Below, one piece after another: positions 35,776 to 47,625 of a stretch of DNA of 64,000 nt (positions are counted from its first letter, which is position 1; each line of letters opens with the position of its first letter). The stretch covers positions 186,001 through 250,000 of the forward strand of contig WACJ01000311.1 of NCBI GenBank assembly GCA_008973525.1. Direction: 5' to 3'. Position numbers and translations under genes: made by a program. The stretch is from Stenopsyche tienmushanensis. Taxonomy: Eukaryota; Arthropoda; Insecta; Trichoptera; Stenopsychidae. The notes below the pieces were generated by a model that made no database searches, was not told the DNA's origin, and worked only from the letters and a program-made list of their open reading frames with translations.

Positions 35776-37624
35776 TCAAAAAAAGTAAATATGTACTAAA
35801 AAATCACTCAATAAGTTCGTTTGATTTTTTTTATGGTCATTTGGGGTCGTTTTTTTGCAATTCCTTCCAAAAAAAATTGAGCAACGCTACATATTAATAA
35901 CTGATTTGTAATAATCATTCAGTTATATTTTAAAAAAATCCTATTGAAAGAATATTATCCTAAATTAATGACATGGAAGAAGCAACTGTGATGAATACGA
36001 CATCTTAAAAATAATAACTTCCTCTCATTATAGCTGTTAAACTTCATTTAACAGCCTGTTTTAGTCGTAAATTGTCGTCCAAAATGCAATGCTTCACAAA
36101 TTTGGTGCAACGATTGGGTCATGATTTACGTTACAATGACAACCAAAGTTTGATTTCACCTCATATCTCGTATTAACAATGACTATTACTATATTTTTTT
36201 TCAAGTAACATCTGGAAATTAGGAACTAAAACATATAAAATAGAGAACGCTAGGATGTTAAACATTTGATTTTAATGCATTTAATTTTTTCATCTTGGCA
36301 ATTGTAAATATTTTTTGGTGCATTGTCCGCGTTCGGTTCCATCACCATACACCCATTAGTTAAGAATTAAAAATGGATAAATCTAAATATTCTCTATTGT
36401 AAAATCATTAAAATCAATCAGCACAGCGTTGCTTGGGGCATATTAAGTTCGATCAAAGAGTAGCCTAAATATAGATAATATATGTAAATTCTTTGAATAA
36501 TATAATACTTGTTCATGACAAAATCTTGTTTAAAATGAATGCATATTGTGAGAATTTATTAGAATATTTTTTCTAAATACTAATTCATTTCCCAGACATA
36601 TGCTATGCGTTACCGTATAACAAGCATGCATAATATTTTAATCTCGATTTAAATTAGAATTGCCAAAAGCTCATTTGGTGAATAAATAGTGCCTAAACTA
36701 CACTAATGTAATATTCCCAAATAAATTTGGGTTACTAATGACCTATTTCATACCGCATTACATACACCATAAAATATATGCGCCCCATAAATAGTTATAC
36801 CGCATTGATAAATCGATACATCAAAACGAAACGCAAAGTATGTGTATTGAATCATCACATGTGAATCCATCCGAGAGAATCTCACATTCCTCAGATTTGA
36901 TTGATACACTGTCTTAAAACAAATATTCGATCTGAAATTAAAGGATGTTCCGATGTCATGAGAATATAGCTCGATTTGTAAGGTTGAAAAAATGTGAGGA
37001 TCGATTGCATGGTAACGGATGGTCTTTCATTAGGATCGAAGAGGGGATTAATAGTTATGAAATTGTGGCAGCTTTTCAACGTTGGTTATCTTGGGAATCT
37101 CAGCGAATTCTTCGTAATTACAAGAGCCGTTGAAAACCCGGAAAGAAAGCCTCGTCGATTGCTAAAAATACCAGAATTTAATTGGCTGGCGTTTCTCAAT
37201 TATATTGCGGCCTTTGATCTCGCTAGATACGGAGAAATGGGTTTACGATCCCCAATCACGATTGCACATCTTGCAAATAATGCACCGAATGCACCTCCAT
37301 CAACCCAACGAGACGCACTTCCAGCGCAGACAATGAATGGCAAGTCACGATATGGCCATCTGACCGGAGACTTCGCAAAAAGTACTTCGAAACTAACTTC
37401 CTAGGCGATCACTTCTTTTTGTAATTGTCCGAGATTAAAAGTCTGCTGTGAATTATAAGGCTGCGGTATCTAATAATAGTCCTCGTCATCCACGCCTAGG
37501 CTTTCTAGGATAGGAATGCTACAACAATGTTTAACCTTTTTTTAAAAAAATAATGCGGTACAAGAAATGCACATTTTGCTTACAAAAGACATCCAAAATA
37601 AAATATGTACATAAAATCAATTGA

Positions 37625-37975
37625 TCGAATCGAAAAACCTAAGTTCAGTTCCCAGTTCGAAACCCTGATTTTTATCGTACTAACAACTTTAAAAGATAGT
37701 CTCAATTCAGATTTACTCCGATTTCCTGGATCTGAAAAGTTAAAGAAACAATTAGTAAAACTGTGCAAGGACGCCTATGAATGGCTGAATTAAAAATAAT
37801 AATCAGAATATTGTTAAAAAATAATGATAATTTCGCAACTCACTCATAAATTCTCTGCTGTCTTATCCTAACTAAACCAAATGTGGAAGGCAATGTGAAA
37901 CCACCACATGAAAAATCCTTTCTTTAGAAAATTCCGCATGGAAATCGCTTACATCTGAAAATAAATATGGCACCT
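37625..37975 (+). repeat. SINE family B, most complete copy
   Basis: Head: AAGTTCAGTTCCCAGTTCGA, AACCCTGATTTT. Middle: CTCAATTCAGATTTACTCCG, ATTTCCTGGATC. 3' module: ATGTGGAAGGCAATGTG, CCACCACATGAAAAATCCTT, TGGAAATCGCTTACATCTGA, TATGGCACCTTAA. All three modules occur in the same order as in the copies at 24626 and 27975, which defines a unit of about 310-350 bp. Confidence 0.65.
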
Positions 37976-40173
37976 TAAGAGGAAGCAATTAAATTGGTTA
38001 AAATATGGATTTCATTTTATTTTAACATCTCGTATTATTGATTCTCAGATCTAGAGTATTCTACAAATGTTCTTTCTTACATCTAGTGACTTTTCTTGTG
38101 TAACAACGACCTAAGACGCATAAAGAAATGAAATTCTTTCTCGGCGTAGGAGGAAAGAACAGGGATGAGGGTCGAAAAAAACGCTCATGATGGGTCGGGC
38201 GTATCCGTGTTTTCAGCATCCCCTGTAAGGTAAGTGTGGAATTTGCATTCTACGTTTTCACTATTCTTTGTTTCATACATAATATTGCTTACATTTCACA
38301 TATTACGGCAGAAGAGTACCCACTTGAATGTAAGTATTGTGCATTTCAGTGGAAATTTCAGGTGTAGCTTTCAGTTTATGGCGCTCTCAAAAGCGTAGAA
38401 ATTGTGGCGTCGCTCCTGCGGAAAGAGCGCTCCGCATTTATTGTGCTGTGGATGATGTTCCAAAACCTACCACACACGACCAGCATATTTATTTTTCGGC
38501 TCGTGCTAACACACCCCAAACACTATCAATAAATATGTATTAGTATGGGATGCATTTGGGTCGGTGGCATCGTAGAAAGAGACCCCAAAGGATACATCAA
38601 AAATCAAGCTGTATGCAATCGGACCTTTTCAATAATATATAATAAATACATTATTTTTTCCTACTTATATAAACTTATATTATATTCATCGAGACTCAAA
38701 AAACTTCAGCTGAAAAATTAATTTTACAAGATTTAAATTATCCACATCCATTGTAAATGAGCTACTTATAATCGGATATTATATGGAGAACAAATGTGGT
38801 AAATTACGAGATGTTTAATATATTCTCATCTGAAATGACAATATTCGAAATACACGTAAGCGATTTCGCTCAATTAAGATCATCATCTCATTTCAAAGGG
38901 AGTTGCTACTCAAAAGAAAATTGATGTTAAAATTGACAAATTCGTCAATATAAATTTACGTCAATCATATTATTACATTTGATTTTCATTGCCAATATGT
39001 ATATTTAATTTTTATGCCTGAACAGAATATTTTTATGGCTTATAAATAATATCATAAATGGTTGTTCCTTCAAAAATGAGTGCGCTGTTATCAGCGGTTC
39101 GATAGCTACGATTGATGGAAATTGGTAACACTTGGTCTGGCGCAGTGTCGATGTGTGATCTATTTTTTAGCGTGGCGTGTATGTCATTTGTTCCAAATTA
39201 TAATTTTGTGTTTTATGGAGATGAAGATAAGTCTCTCTCTCTTAATTATACACACATTAAGCTTCACATGATACACATAGGATTATATCATTAGTACGGT
39301 TCGCATTTTTTAACACTGTGGTGATTTCGGTCCCGTCATTAATTTACACTTACGTATATAAATATGTTCATTACGATTTCTCTGCTAACCATGGCTATTG
39401 TCTGCGTAGATTTAATTTTTTGATAGCACCACCGTCAAATTACTCCATTTCGTCATGTGACTAGTTATAAAATTGCCTCTCTTCTTTAACACGCCAAGTA
39501 AATAAATACGGAACACCCCTTGTACGGAAAATTAATTGCACTTCCGGCGAAAGGATGCAACACTATTTTTCTTGCGCTCTTAATTTATATCGAACATGAT
39601 TAGTAGATTTTAATCAGATGGACTGCATGTCAAATGATTAATAGCGTCGTTAGCATCTGGGCTGAGAAATGTATACTTCACACATGGAGCGTACGTGAAA
39701 ATTCAAATTTGAATATGACAATAAAACATTTAAAATATGCGGCGTATCTCGACAGTTTTGGAAGCTGTGGTCGCCTGTTTAACATATAAAGTAGACACAC
39801 ACACATGATAACACTTTTAGCTACAGTGTGTTCACTCCGGGGGAATTTCCAATTTTTCAAGAATTTTACGATAAGATGCGGACAGTGAAATTGGCGAGAT
39901 AAAATGGAAGCACTCAACAAACCTAAACGAATAAAATTTCTTCGCTCTTCAAACAGACTTCTCATTGTTTGTGGCTCTTTACAGCTTCGGCATACTCCTT
40001 CGTTCGCAGCCATATTTTACTGAGTATGTGCATCAATGTAATTCTGTATGTTTATATAAATTCATGCTATTTACATAAACATTCTAATTTAACCCCCATA
40101 CGAAAAATAATCACACATGAGAACCGAATGGGTGAATGCATCGCAATATAATAAATACATACATTCTAAACCT

Positions 40174-40400
40174 TTGTTGTCTAAACCTAAACCCATGTTC
40201 CTGTAGGTAGTCCCGCGTTAAGCGGTTGGACTCATAACTCGATCATCTCGGGTTCGAATCCCACAGGAGATGTGGCTGGCAACCACATTTTTAAAAACAT
40301 ATATATGCCATGAAAAACCATGTCAAAATGGTTGGTAATGATTCCATAAAAGGGATCGCTAAAAGCCACCGCAAAAAAAAAAAAAAAAAAAAAAAAAAAA
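40174..40400 (+). repeat. SINE family A copy 2, full length with A-tail and target duplication
   Basis: The tRNA-like head (CTGTAGGTAGTCCC, GTTAAGCGGTTGGACTC, B box GGTTCGAATCCC at about 40251-40262) is followed by ATGTGGCTGGCAACCACATT, AACCATGTCAAAATGGTTGG and a pure A-tail of 28 bases (40373-40400). TTCTAAACCT occurs at 40164-40173 and exactly again at 40401-40410, right after the tail, so this looks like a target site duplication. The 5' border is slightly ambiguous because the target itself repeats TCTAAACCT at 40180-40188. The long clean tail suggests a fairly recent insertion. TCCTGT (40200-40205) can pair with ACAGGA after the B box, like an acceptor stem. Confidence 0.9.
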
Positions 40401-40439
40401 TTCTAAACCTATTTATTTCATATTCAGATAATCATTTTT

Positions 40440-40803
40440 TTAATGTCAAAGTTGTATTAAGACTGACGAAAAACAGTATAGTGCAAGAAGAAGCGATCAA
40501 AATTTTGCACCCATTTCTACAAAGCTAATTTTTGTTTCAGTCATTTTTTATACAATGTAAATCAGGAAAGTTACAGTGCACCAAGCTTCCAACATTGCGG
40601 ACATTAATAACAATTTTCTAAACCTGAATAATTGTATATACTAGCATTAAATTACAATCTACAAAGCTGCTATTTTGTCTACAAGTTGTTTACGCTAATT
40701 ATTGTTATAAAAACGTCGTCTGCTTTTGATATAAGATGGCTAGGGCTTCGGTAGATGTGGCTAAAGTCAGTAACAACATTTTCCTGGTAGACTGCAATTT
40801 TGT
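40440..40803 (-). repeat. Unclassified repeat X copy 2
   Basis: Read on the minus strand it matches 10490-10785, sharing CTTTAGCCACATCTACCGAAG, ACTTGTAGACAAAAT and ATGGGTGCAAAATTTT. It also shares TTAATGTCCGCAA and CTGATTTACATTGT with 58825-59180. It starts about 40 bp after the family-A SINE, as X does at 10490, but in the opposite orientation. Confidence 0.7.
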
Positions 40804-41639
40804 TTGCAAACATTATTACGAAAAAAGTCCTCACTTTAAGATCAAAATTTTAATGCATCGTATCCCCATTCAATTTCTTAAATACTTTTTGTTAATTATA
40901 CCATCGTTTTTAACTTCAAATAATTTACATTCACTTTCTGCAATCCTTAATTCGTCATTATAGGACATCTGATGAATATTTCGAAAAACTATTTCTTCTG
41001 ATCTATATTCATTGACAAACGTTTAACACTTAAAATGCATTACAATTATCTGATGCATATGCAATAATCTTGATTAATGAGCATGCAACTTTCAGTTGAA
41101 CAGTACTGAATTTATAATTGTATTATTGCATGCACATCAAAAAATATTATTATAAAAATTCTAGACTATTCTTCTATTCTATACCTGATGCGTATTTGTC
41201 ATTTTTTATTAGAAATTGAAATTATTAATAAAATCATTATTTCAACTATGAGTAGGTTGAATCATGTGAAAAATATAATTGTTATGGAGGGTTATGGCAA
41301 TGGATATGGCATAGGAAATGTTAGTACAGCTTTAGCGTTCATTTTTACATAGCCCCTCGGGTGATTGATGACCCCCATAAAAGGACAATCATTTCCATTT
41401 TTACGGTGGCATTTTTAAAACGCATAATCCTTCTTGATAATTCGCAAGAGAGTGAATTGCGAAGGCATAGTACCGGATGTACGTCATTTTAAAGCCAGAA
41501 AGACACACAGGTGGCTACGTTGAGGGTATCATCTTTCGAATAATCGCCGTCATACGTTTTATTTGCTTTTTTCCGAGTATATCCTCGAGAGCTGGTTTAT
41601 CTCCTTTGTGCGAGACACGTATGCCAGGTTTACGAGCCC

Positions 41640-41880
41640 CGTATATTGTGGCGCCCTCCGACACCCATCCCCAACACCCACCCCCACGGTCGCCCCCGAC
41701 GTCCCCCGCTCCACCCGGGGGCAGCCACTTTCAAATTTGTAAATGGCTTTTGCGGAAAAGCGAACCGTGCTGGCTTACAACTTAAACGACCTAACGGAAC
41801 CATTCCGGAGACTTGCAAAACCGTGGCAAATATCCTGCGAATACGCTCCCCGAGATTATTGAGATCAGCTTCTATGAACC
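41640..41880. other. C-rich island with a G-quadruplex motif on the minus strand
   Basis: This GC-rich stretch sits in AT-rich surroundings. On the minus strand 41685-41664 reads GGGGG-T-GGG-TGTT-GGGG-AT-GGG, which fits the canonical four-run quadruplex pattern, and further G runs lie next to it. Both strands have short open frames with biased composition; neither resembles a protein I know. It may be a regulatory island or a GC-rich transposon end. Confidence 0.6.
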
Positions 41881-43199
41881 TGAAAATGTTGTTATTCCGC
41901 TAACCAAATATAACGTGTATCGAAAACGAATATGCAACCCTCTATTAAATTCCTCCTAATCTCGTCTCTGCCCTAATCTTGATCCTTGTCTCTTGCCAGT
42001 AACACATTGTCATATTTTTATCCACATATCTCAAGATGTTTTAAGTTATAGAATAAAATTCTATTCCAATAATTTGAAATTAAAGGAAAAATGTTACCTA
42101 ATTATTGGAAATATTCGAAAAATCTTTATAATTTTCGGAATTATAAAGATGATCCAAAATCATGAAACCTTCGATAAACATGATGCATGATTTCACTGTG
42201 GTTACTGAATATAAATCTATTAAATGTGCCTGGAATGAATCCAGTATTTTTTCATCTGAGCATCTTTCAATTTTGACTATGATTTAAGGCCATCCTTTGA
42301 ATCTTTAGTATCCGATTAAATGTTTTTAAACCATCATTGACATCTATTGATGATCAGCATTTCACCATATATGTTTTTTATGATTATGTGCACATCCTTA
42401 TATTCCAACATTGATTATAACAGGCCACTATGGATTGAGTACGGTTATAAATCGAATTCAAATAATAATGCCATAAAATAATGTGTTAAATACAATATTA
42501 GGATGATACATTTGTAACAAATAACATCATTGCTAATTTTTCTATATGAAATTTAAATGGTGTATATCTATTCATGTATTATAATATATTTTTTATGAAT
42601 TTAGAAGAATAGAACGTATTTAAAGTACGCCTTTTACCAATGTAGTATGATAACGATCAATAATTTACTTAAATATTTTGGTTACAAAATATCTAAATGT
42701 TGTTGCTAACAGCTTTAGAAGTTATTTTTGTGGTTCTTATAATAATAAAGACATCCCTATTATACGCCTTGAGTGTTTTTACCATATTAAATATATATGT
42801 ATTTTAAATTCTTTCGATATAAGTATTTTGCACGAGTACAACATTTTAGCAAACTAGAGATCATTTCTGAAAATTTGTCACATGTTAAGGATAACGTTAA
42901 CGTCAAAGCTTTGAGATATTTATCGTCCTGCAAGACAATGCTTGTTTTGACTAATGATTCTCTCTGGCAGTTCGTCTATCGTTTCCTGTCATTCTGCGAA
43001 CGTTTCCTTGTACCCGCTTCTAAGAAGTCGCATTAAAAAAGGTCCTTTCAAGATCGACGATAATGGGATGTTTGGTTTTGCGTTGAAAAGCGAATCATCA
43101 ATGCAAAATGGCTGGTCATATATCACCGAGTTTCTCTTGTGGACTCGATTTGTGTGGTTGGCCAAAAGTGGCCATTGAGGAATGCGTGTAAATGGTGTA

Positions 43200-43360
43200 C
43201 ACGCAATTGAAGGCACAATACGCCAGGTCCGGACACCCACGGAGGCCCGGGGCCCCACACGGAGAGGGCCCCAGCCCCCTAGCCACCAAACTACACTTCT
43301 CACTCGTCCATGAAATGAATAGCTTTGATTTATTCCTTTCATAAAGCCAGTGGCGTCTCC
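43200..43360. other. GC-rich patch, possible transposon end
   Basis: The patch contains CCCGGGGCCCC and GGGCCCCAGCCCCCTAGCC and is followed at 43348 by CAGTGGCGTCTCC, which resembles a hAT terminus. I could not find the matching opposite end or a target duplication, so no element borders are assigned. The open frames across it look compositionally biased. Confidence 0.3.
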
Positions 43361-44235
43361 TAAATATCACACACACCTCCCAAATCGGCTTTTTGACCTC
43401 GCAGGACCACTTCAAACTATGAATGCTTCTCGGTAAAGAGACGAAAACAAGATCCGATTTCAGATTTTAATTCCAATGCTTGAATAAGCCAACGAAAAAT
43501 CGCACACCAATATATGACACCCACAGGAAATGAAATACGCAAAAAACAATCGAACAGTTAAACTGAAAAAGCTTATTGAGAACAATGACCTAAAGATTGT
43601 GTCGTATATACCCACAAATTACGCACATTTTAACGTAATTTTAGTGTGTAGTTGAAAAATAGTACACATCTATTTCCTTCCAGTCACGTCAATCTAGCAT
43701 TTAGTTATTGAAGTGTTTATTCAAAACTTCATTTAAAAATGTTTAGTAATTTTGAAGTTACAGCTATGTTAGGTATTATTTCTCACGTAGCGTGCAATTT
43801 TACCCGCATGAAGTGAGTTAACATCGTCATTTTTATTGATGCAAAATTGCATCCTTCACTTTTCGAACTTCTTGTTGTTGAAAATGTTGCTAAGCTCATT
43901 TGATAAAATATTTTTCGTTTCTTTATTTAGCAATTTGGCTCATAAATCTTTTTTGAAATCATAGAAAATATGATTATCGATCACATTTTCAAACGCTATA
44001 AAAATCATGCTAAAAAACACCATATTCTATTACCGCGAAAGTTCAGAATAAAAAATTAAGGGCAATCTGAATATTAAAAAGTTTCGATTTTAAATATAAA
44101 TTGGAGAGATTTGAGAGTAATTAAATTACTTTTTATAAACGATAATGATTTGACTATTCCTTCGCAGATTTTTTCTACCTAAAAATCATCAAATAGTCAA
44201 ATAATCTTATCTAGAATCATACATGCGAAAGCAGT

Positions 44236-44312
44236 GGGATATAACTACATAAACAACCTTTATCCCATGAAAAATTTCTTATGGAGATAGCCTACGTCTT
44301 ATAACCTATAAT
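44236..44312 (+). repeat. SINE family B 3' fragment
   Basis: CAGTGGGATATAACTACATA, CCCATGAAAAATTTCTTATG, GAGATAGCCTACGTCTTATA agrees with the family-B 3' module. Confidence 0.4.
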
Positions 44313-46370
44313 GAATATGTAATCTAAACTATTTAAGCGCTAGCGACTCACGGATGAGTCCCTATGTTTTTTCATATCTATATTTTTTATACCAGCAATA
44401 CATATTGGGAAATCTTGAAAAATATTCTTCCATTTTAATGATTGTTGATTTTTCCATTTAACTTTTTAAATATAATATATTCAACAGAGCTCATCAAAGC
44501 TGCCCATTGAATGATCTTTGCAACGTAACTGAACCTATTTTGGGATGTATTGGCCAGAATAAATTCTAAAATAAACTGTACTTATTAGTATACAATATTT
44601 TTAAAAAAATCGTTATGTGTTGTGACAATCCTGAATAAGAAATAATCAATACCCATAAAAGATCCCTCAGGACAGCATGTGGTATACATCCATATGCTTG
44701 GATACACAAATAGCCTTTAAACAATAAATAAGTCAAACAACTTTTTGCACAATTTCTAATATATCTAAATTCGCAGACAGATAAAAGGTTAAAAAGATTT
44801 TTTTTCCATTAAAAAAATATTATATATTACAAGATATTCCATAGATAAATGTTCATAATACTGTTTTTTGATACAACATTTGAACAAAATGATAGTAACA
44901 CTATACGATCAAATCCATTCATTTTAAATACAAAAATGATAGAAAAATTAATGAATGAGATAAAAACTTTGGCTATAATATTACAATCGATCCCTGTACG
45001 CCATTGGATTTAGCACAGGGGTTGGAATGAGATGATTTCACTCTTTAAATAGTATAAAATTGGTAGATATTATCGGCTTGTTTGTATTCCGGTCAGGATT
45101 TCGAGAAATGTAGAAACTCCGATACCACTTTGCAAACACATGGCGAAGCCATTTAACGCAAATTAGAGCGCAACGTTGATTTAGGCAGCCAAATTATCAA
45201 CGCCACATTTCGACGTCCTGCGATCCTTAATTTTCGTTATTCCATTCGGCGCTTTTTGAACTATTCATCATGGAAAAAATGCATAGCATAAAAATCAGTA
45301 CCGGGGATTTGAAAGTGATGAATTCTTCAAGCGCTCCGGTGCTATAGAAAGTATGCCTACATGGGTTGCATATTTAATACTGCTACCAGATGCAATTTTT
45401 AATCGGATCCAAAGTCCCTAATTTGATCCGGAGTTGTTTATGGAGGAAGTTTCGCAGTGCTGGAAACAGCTGAATGATATTTCAGTGGAAAAAAATGGGT
45501 GTTCGGTGGTAGATGAGGCGATACGATGGCAGTTAAGGTTTCGGGTTTCAGGAAGGCCACCCAAGTCAACTAAGCTCCTTAACGCGCTCCCGACTTCACA
45601 CCGGGATTCTCGATGAAAGAAACAGCTTTTTAACATCATTCAAAATTCAATCTTGAAATTAACAAGCAGGATAATAAACTACAAGTCGTAAATTTAAGTC
45701 GTCTACATTTATTTCGAATTAATGTCTGATTTAATTTTGATTCTGTCTTCCGTACTTCATACATCTAGTACGTCTTTTATTCCAGATAATACATTAAATA
45801 AACTATTGTTAGGAAAGATGTAACAAACTTAATTATTCATAAAATATAGAATAAACCATAGAAATGCAGTATTTAAAATGGCAATATAAAATTTTCGCTG
45901 TTATACTCGTATATAATTGTAATATATTGTAAAGTATTTTCATATTTTTTCTTAGTTGTTAGCAACTAAATAGTATAACTATTATGTATTAGAATAACTA
46001 AAAATTAATTTAAAAATTGAAGCTTTTCAATTCAGAATCGGTTTATATCGAGACATGGTTCAAGAAACAGGTAATTTTGGAACCATTAAAAATTGAGACT
46101 TACATGCCATTAATAATTGGTCAAGAAATGAAGGCCAACTAAATAATTAAAAAACACAGATGCGTACAAATATTTATAAAACTTAATAGGTGTTAAATAT
46201 TGATAATAAAATTGAAAAATTAGAACCTCAGAAACATTTCTAGAATAAGAAGACCTCATATATTGGATGATGATGTGCTAACGTCATTGATGGAATCAGA
46301 TCCTCGTCAAATATTCGCATTTATTATTATTTTATTAGCATTGATAATGTTTTTAAACGTTAAAATTAAA

Positions 46371-46428
46371 ATCATATTATTATAATATGATCTGTAATAC
46401 TATGATTATAATACATAGTATTACAGAT
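46371..46428. repeat. Two adjoining palindromes beside the Tigger insertion
   Basis: 46371-46391 is ATCATATTAT, one base, then its exact reverse complement. 46390-46404 (ATCTGTAATACTATG) and 46414-46428 are exact 15-base inverted arms around a 9-base loop. Together they end 17 bp before the left Tigger terminus at 46446. They are AT-rich and have no coding content. Confidence 0.85.
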
Positions 46429-46605
46429 TTGTCTAAATTCAAATACAGTGAAACCTCGATTTTACGTTTTCCAAGGGACCCTGGAAAAAAAACGGTATTT
46501 GCGGGAAACGGTTTATGCGGGAAAGCTTCAAATAATAATAAAAAACAACTAAAATCTTAAAAAAACATTTATTTATTAGTTACTTGTATATATTGTATAT
46601 AAAAT

Positions 46606-46905
46606 TTATTTTTTAAAAAACTCCTTTATGTTTGTTTGCTTCTTTGTTGTTTGGCACTTTAATTGGAACAAAGACGCCTCAAACTCGCATACTTTTCTAA
46701 GAGCGGATTCATCTATTTCCTTGGAATAGATTTCAATTGTTTTGCGAATGTTACTCTTCATAGCAGCAATCGTGTTTAGAGTTGATGGTGCTAATCCCAG
46801 ACGTTTTGCTATGTCAATTCGTTTTTCTCCTGGATTGTTTTCGACGTCTTGAATTATTTTCAGCTTCTCAGCTAGAGTTCTAGTTTTCTTCATGGGTGGC
46901 GGCAT
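46606..46905 (-). CDS. Tigger-derived 99-residue protein: CENP-B-type HTH plus PIP-box, no catalytic domain
   Basis: From the ATG at 46905 (an in-frame ATG also exists at 46962) the 99-residue product starts MPPPMKKTRTLAEKLKII. It has a CENP-B N-terminal/Psq-like helix-turn-helix at about residues 8-46 (IAKRLGLAPSTLNTI). It then passes directly into sequence like the extreme C-terminus of Tigger transposases (RKVCEFEASLF) and ends QTNIKEFFKK. QTNIKEFF (residues 90-97) fits the PCNA-interacting PIP-box Q-x-x-I-x-x-F-F; pogo transposase is known to carry such a C-terminal motif. The second HTH and the whole DDE domain, several hundred residues in autonomous relatives, are missing, yet the frame stays open across the join. 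It could still bind element ends or be only a deletion remnant. Expression is unknown. Confidence 0.8.
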   Translation of the reverse strand: MPPPMKKTRTLAEKLKIIQDVENNPGEKRIDIAKRLGLAPSTLNTIAAMKSNIRKTIEIYSKEIDESALRKVCEFEASLFQLKCQTTKKQTNIKEFFKK

Positions 46906-47404
46906 TTTAGTTTCAATTTGGAAAAAAATTCGATACGAGATGTGAGGCAATATTGAACGCAACTGACTTGTACAAATTCAGCTACGCGACTAAAAAGTTT
47001 GTATGTACAGGAATCATTATTACCATGAATTTTAAACAATTCTACATTTGCATTGTAACGTAGAGATAAAACGGATTGGGAAAGTCCCAACCTCGATACT
47101 AAGGAATGTTGGACAGCGATGTTCGTCAAATCAGTCAAACAAAAGACGATAGGTTTTCCCTCTTTAAGTGACGATCTCCGAATAATCGACAATAGCGTAG
47201 ATAAGGTAAACCTATTATCCAAAACTTTGGGACTAATCACCAGGATTCCCAGCACTTAAGCGACAATAGCACACAACAGACGATTTCGAAATCATTAAAA
47301 TAATTCTTCAAAAATTATCCTAAATCCTTAACAAATACTAAAATAATCACTCCATTAGAAACTATTATTAAGAAAAAATAAAGATTAAAAACAAAAAATA
47401 CACA

Positions 47405-47625
47405 GGTTCGGCGAAATTGATAATACAATCATTAAAAACTTCCCACGAAAGTTTTCAATGCTTGCCTGAAAATCGGTTATTATCCCACATTATGGAAACT
47501 TGCAAAGGTAATTCCGATTCCAAAATCAGTCCAAAAAAATGATCCATCCCGAAAACTATAGACCGATCACTCGGCTGTGTCAAACTTGCTTGCCGAGATA
47601 CGGAGAAATATGCAATAAAAACGGT
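47405..47625 (+). pseudogene. LINE (Jockey-like) reverse-transcriptase fragment inside the Tigger element
   Basis: Plus-strand translation gives GEIDNTIIKN, then KVFNACLKIGYYPTLWKLAK, then VIPIPKS, the hallmark finger region of non-LTR retrotransposon reverse transcriptases. It continues out of frame as DPS, a position matching NYRPI, then SNLLAEI. Frame breaks and a stop (near 47556) show it is dead. Only about 70 residues survive, with no endonuclease or catalytic YADD region. It lies between Tigger subterminal sequence on the right and Tigger 5' DNA on the left, so it was captured by or inserted into that element. The clade is uncertain; Jockey or a relative is my best guess. Confidence 0.8.

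Noticed and set aside
36994..37404. Longest ORF in the window (136 codons, plus strand)
   Set aside because: No domain, motif or family likeness and no splice context; a frame of this length can arise by chance in 64 kb.
40200..40270. Possible functional tRNA gene
   Set aside because: It is the head of a family-A SINE with body, A-tail and target duplication; anticodon arm pairing is poor.
44336..44372. Hammerhead-ribozyme-like GGATGAGTCC next to GACTCA
   Set aside because: The core CTGATGA is not intact and no GAAA partner segment with stem follows.
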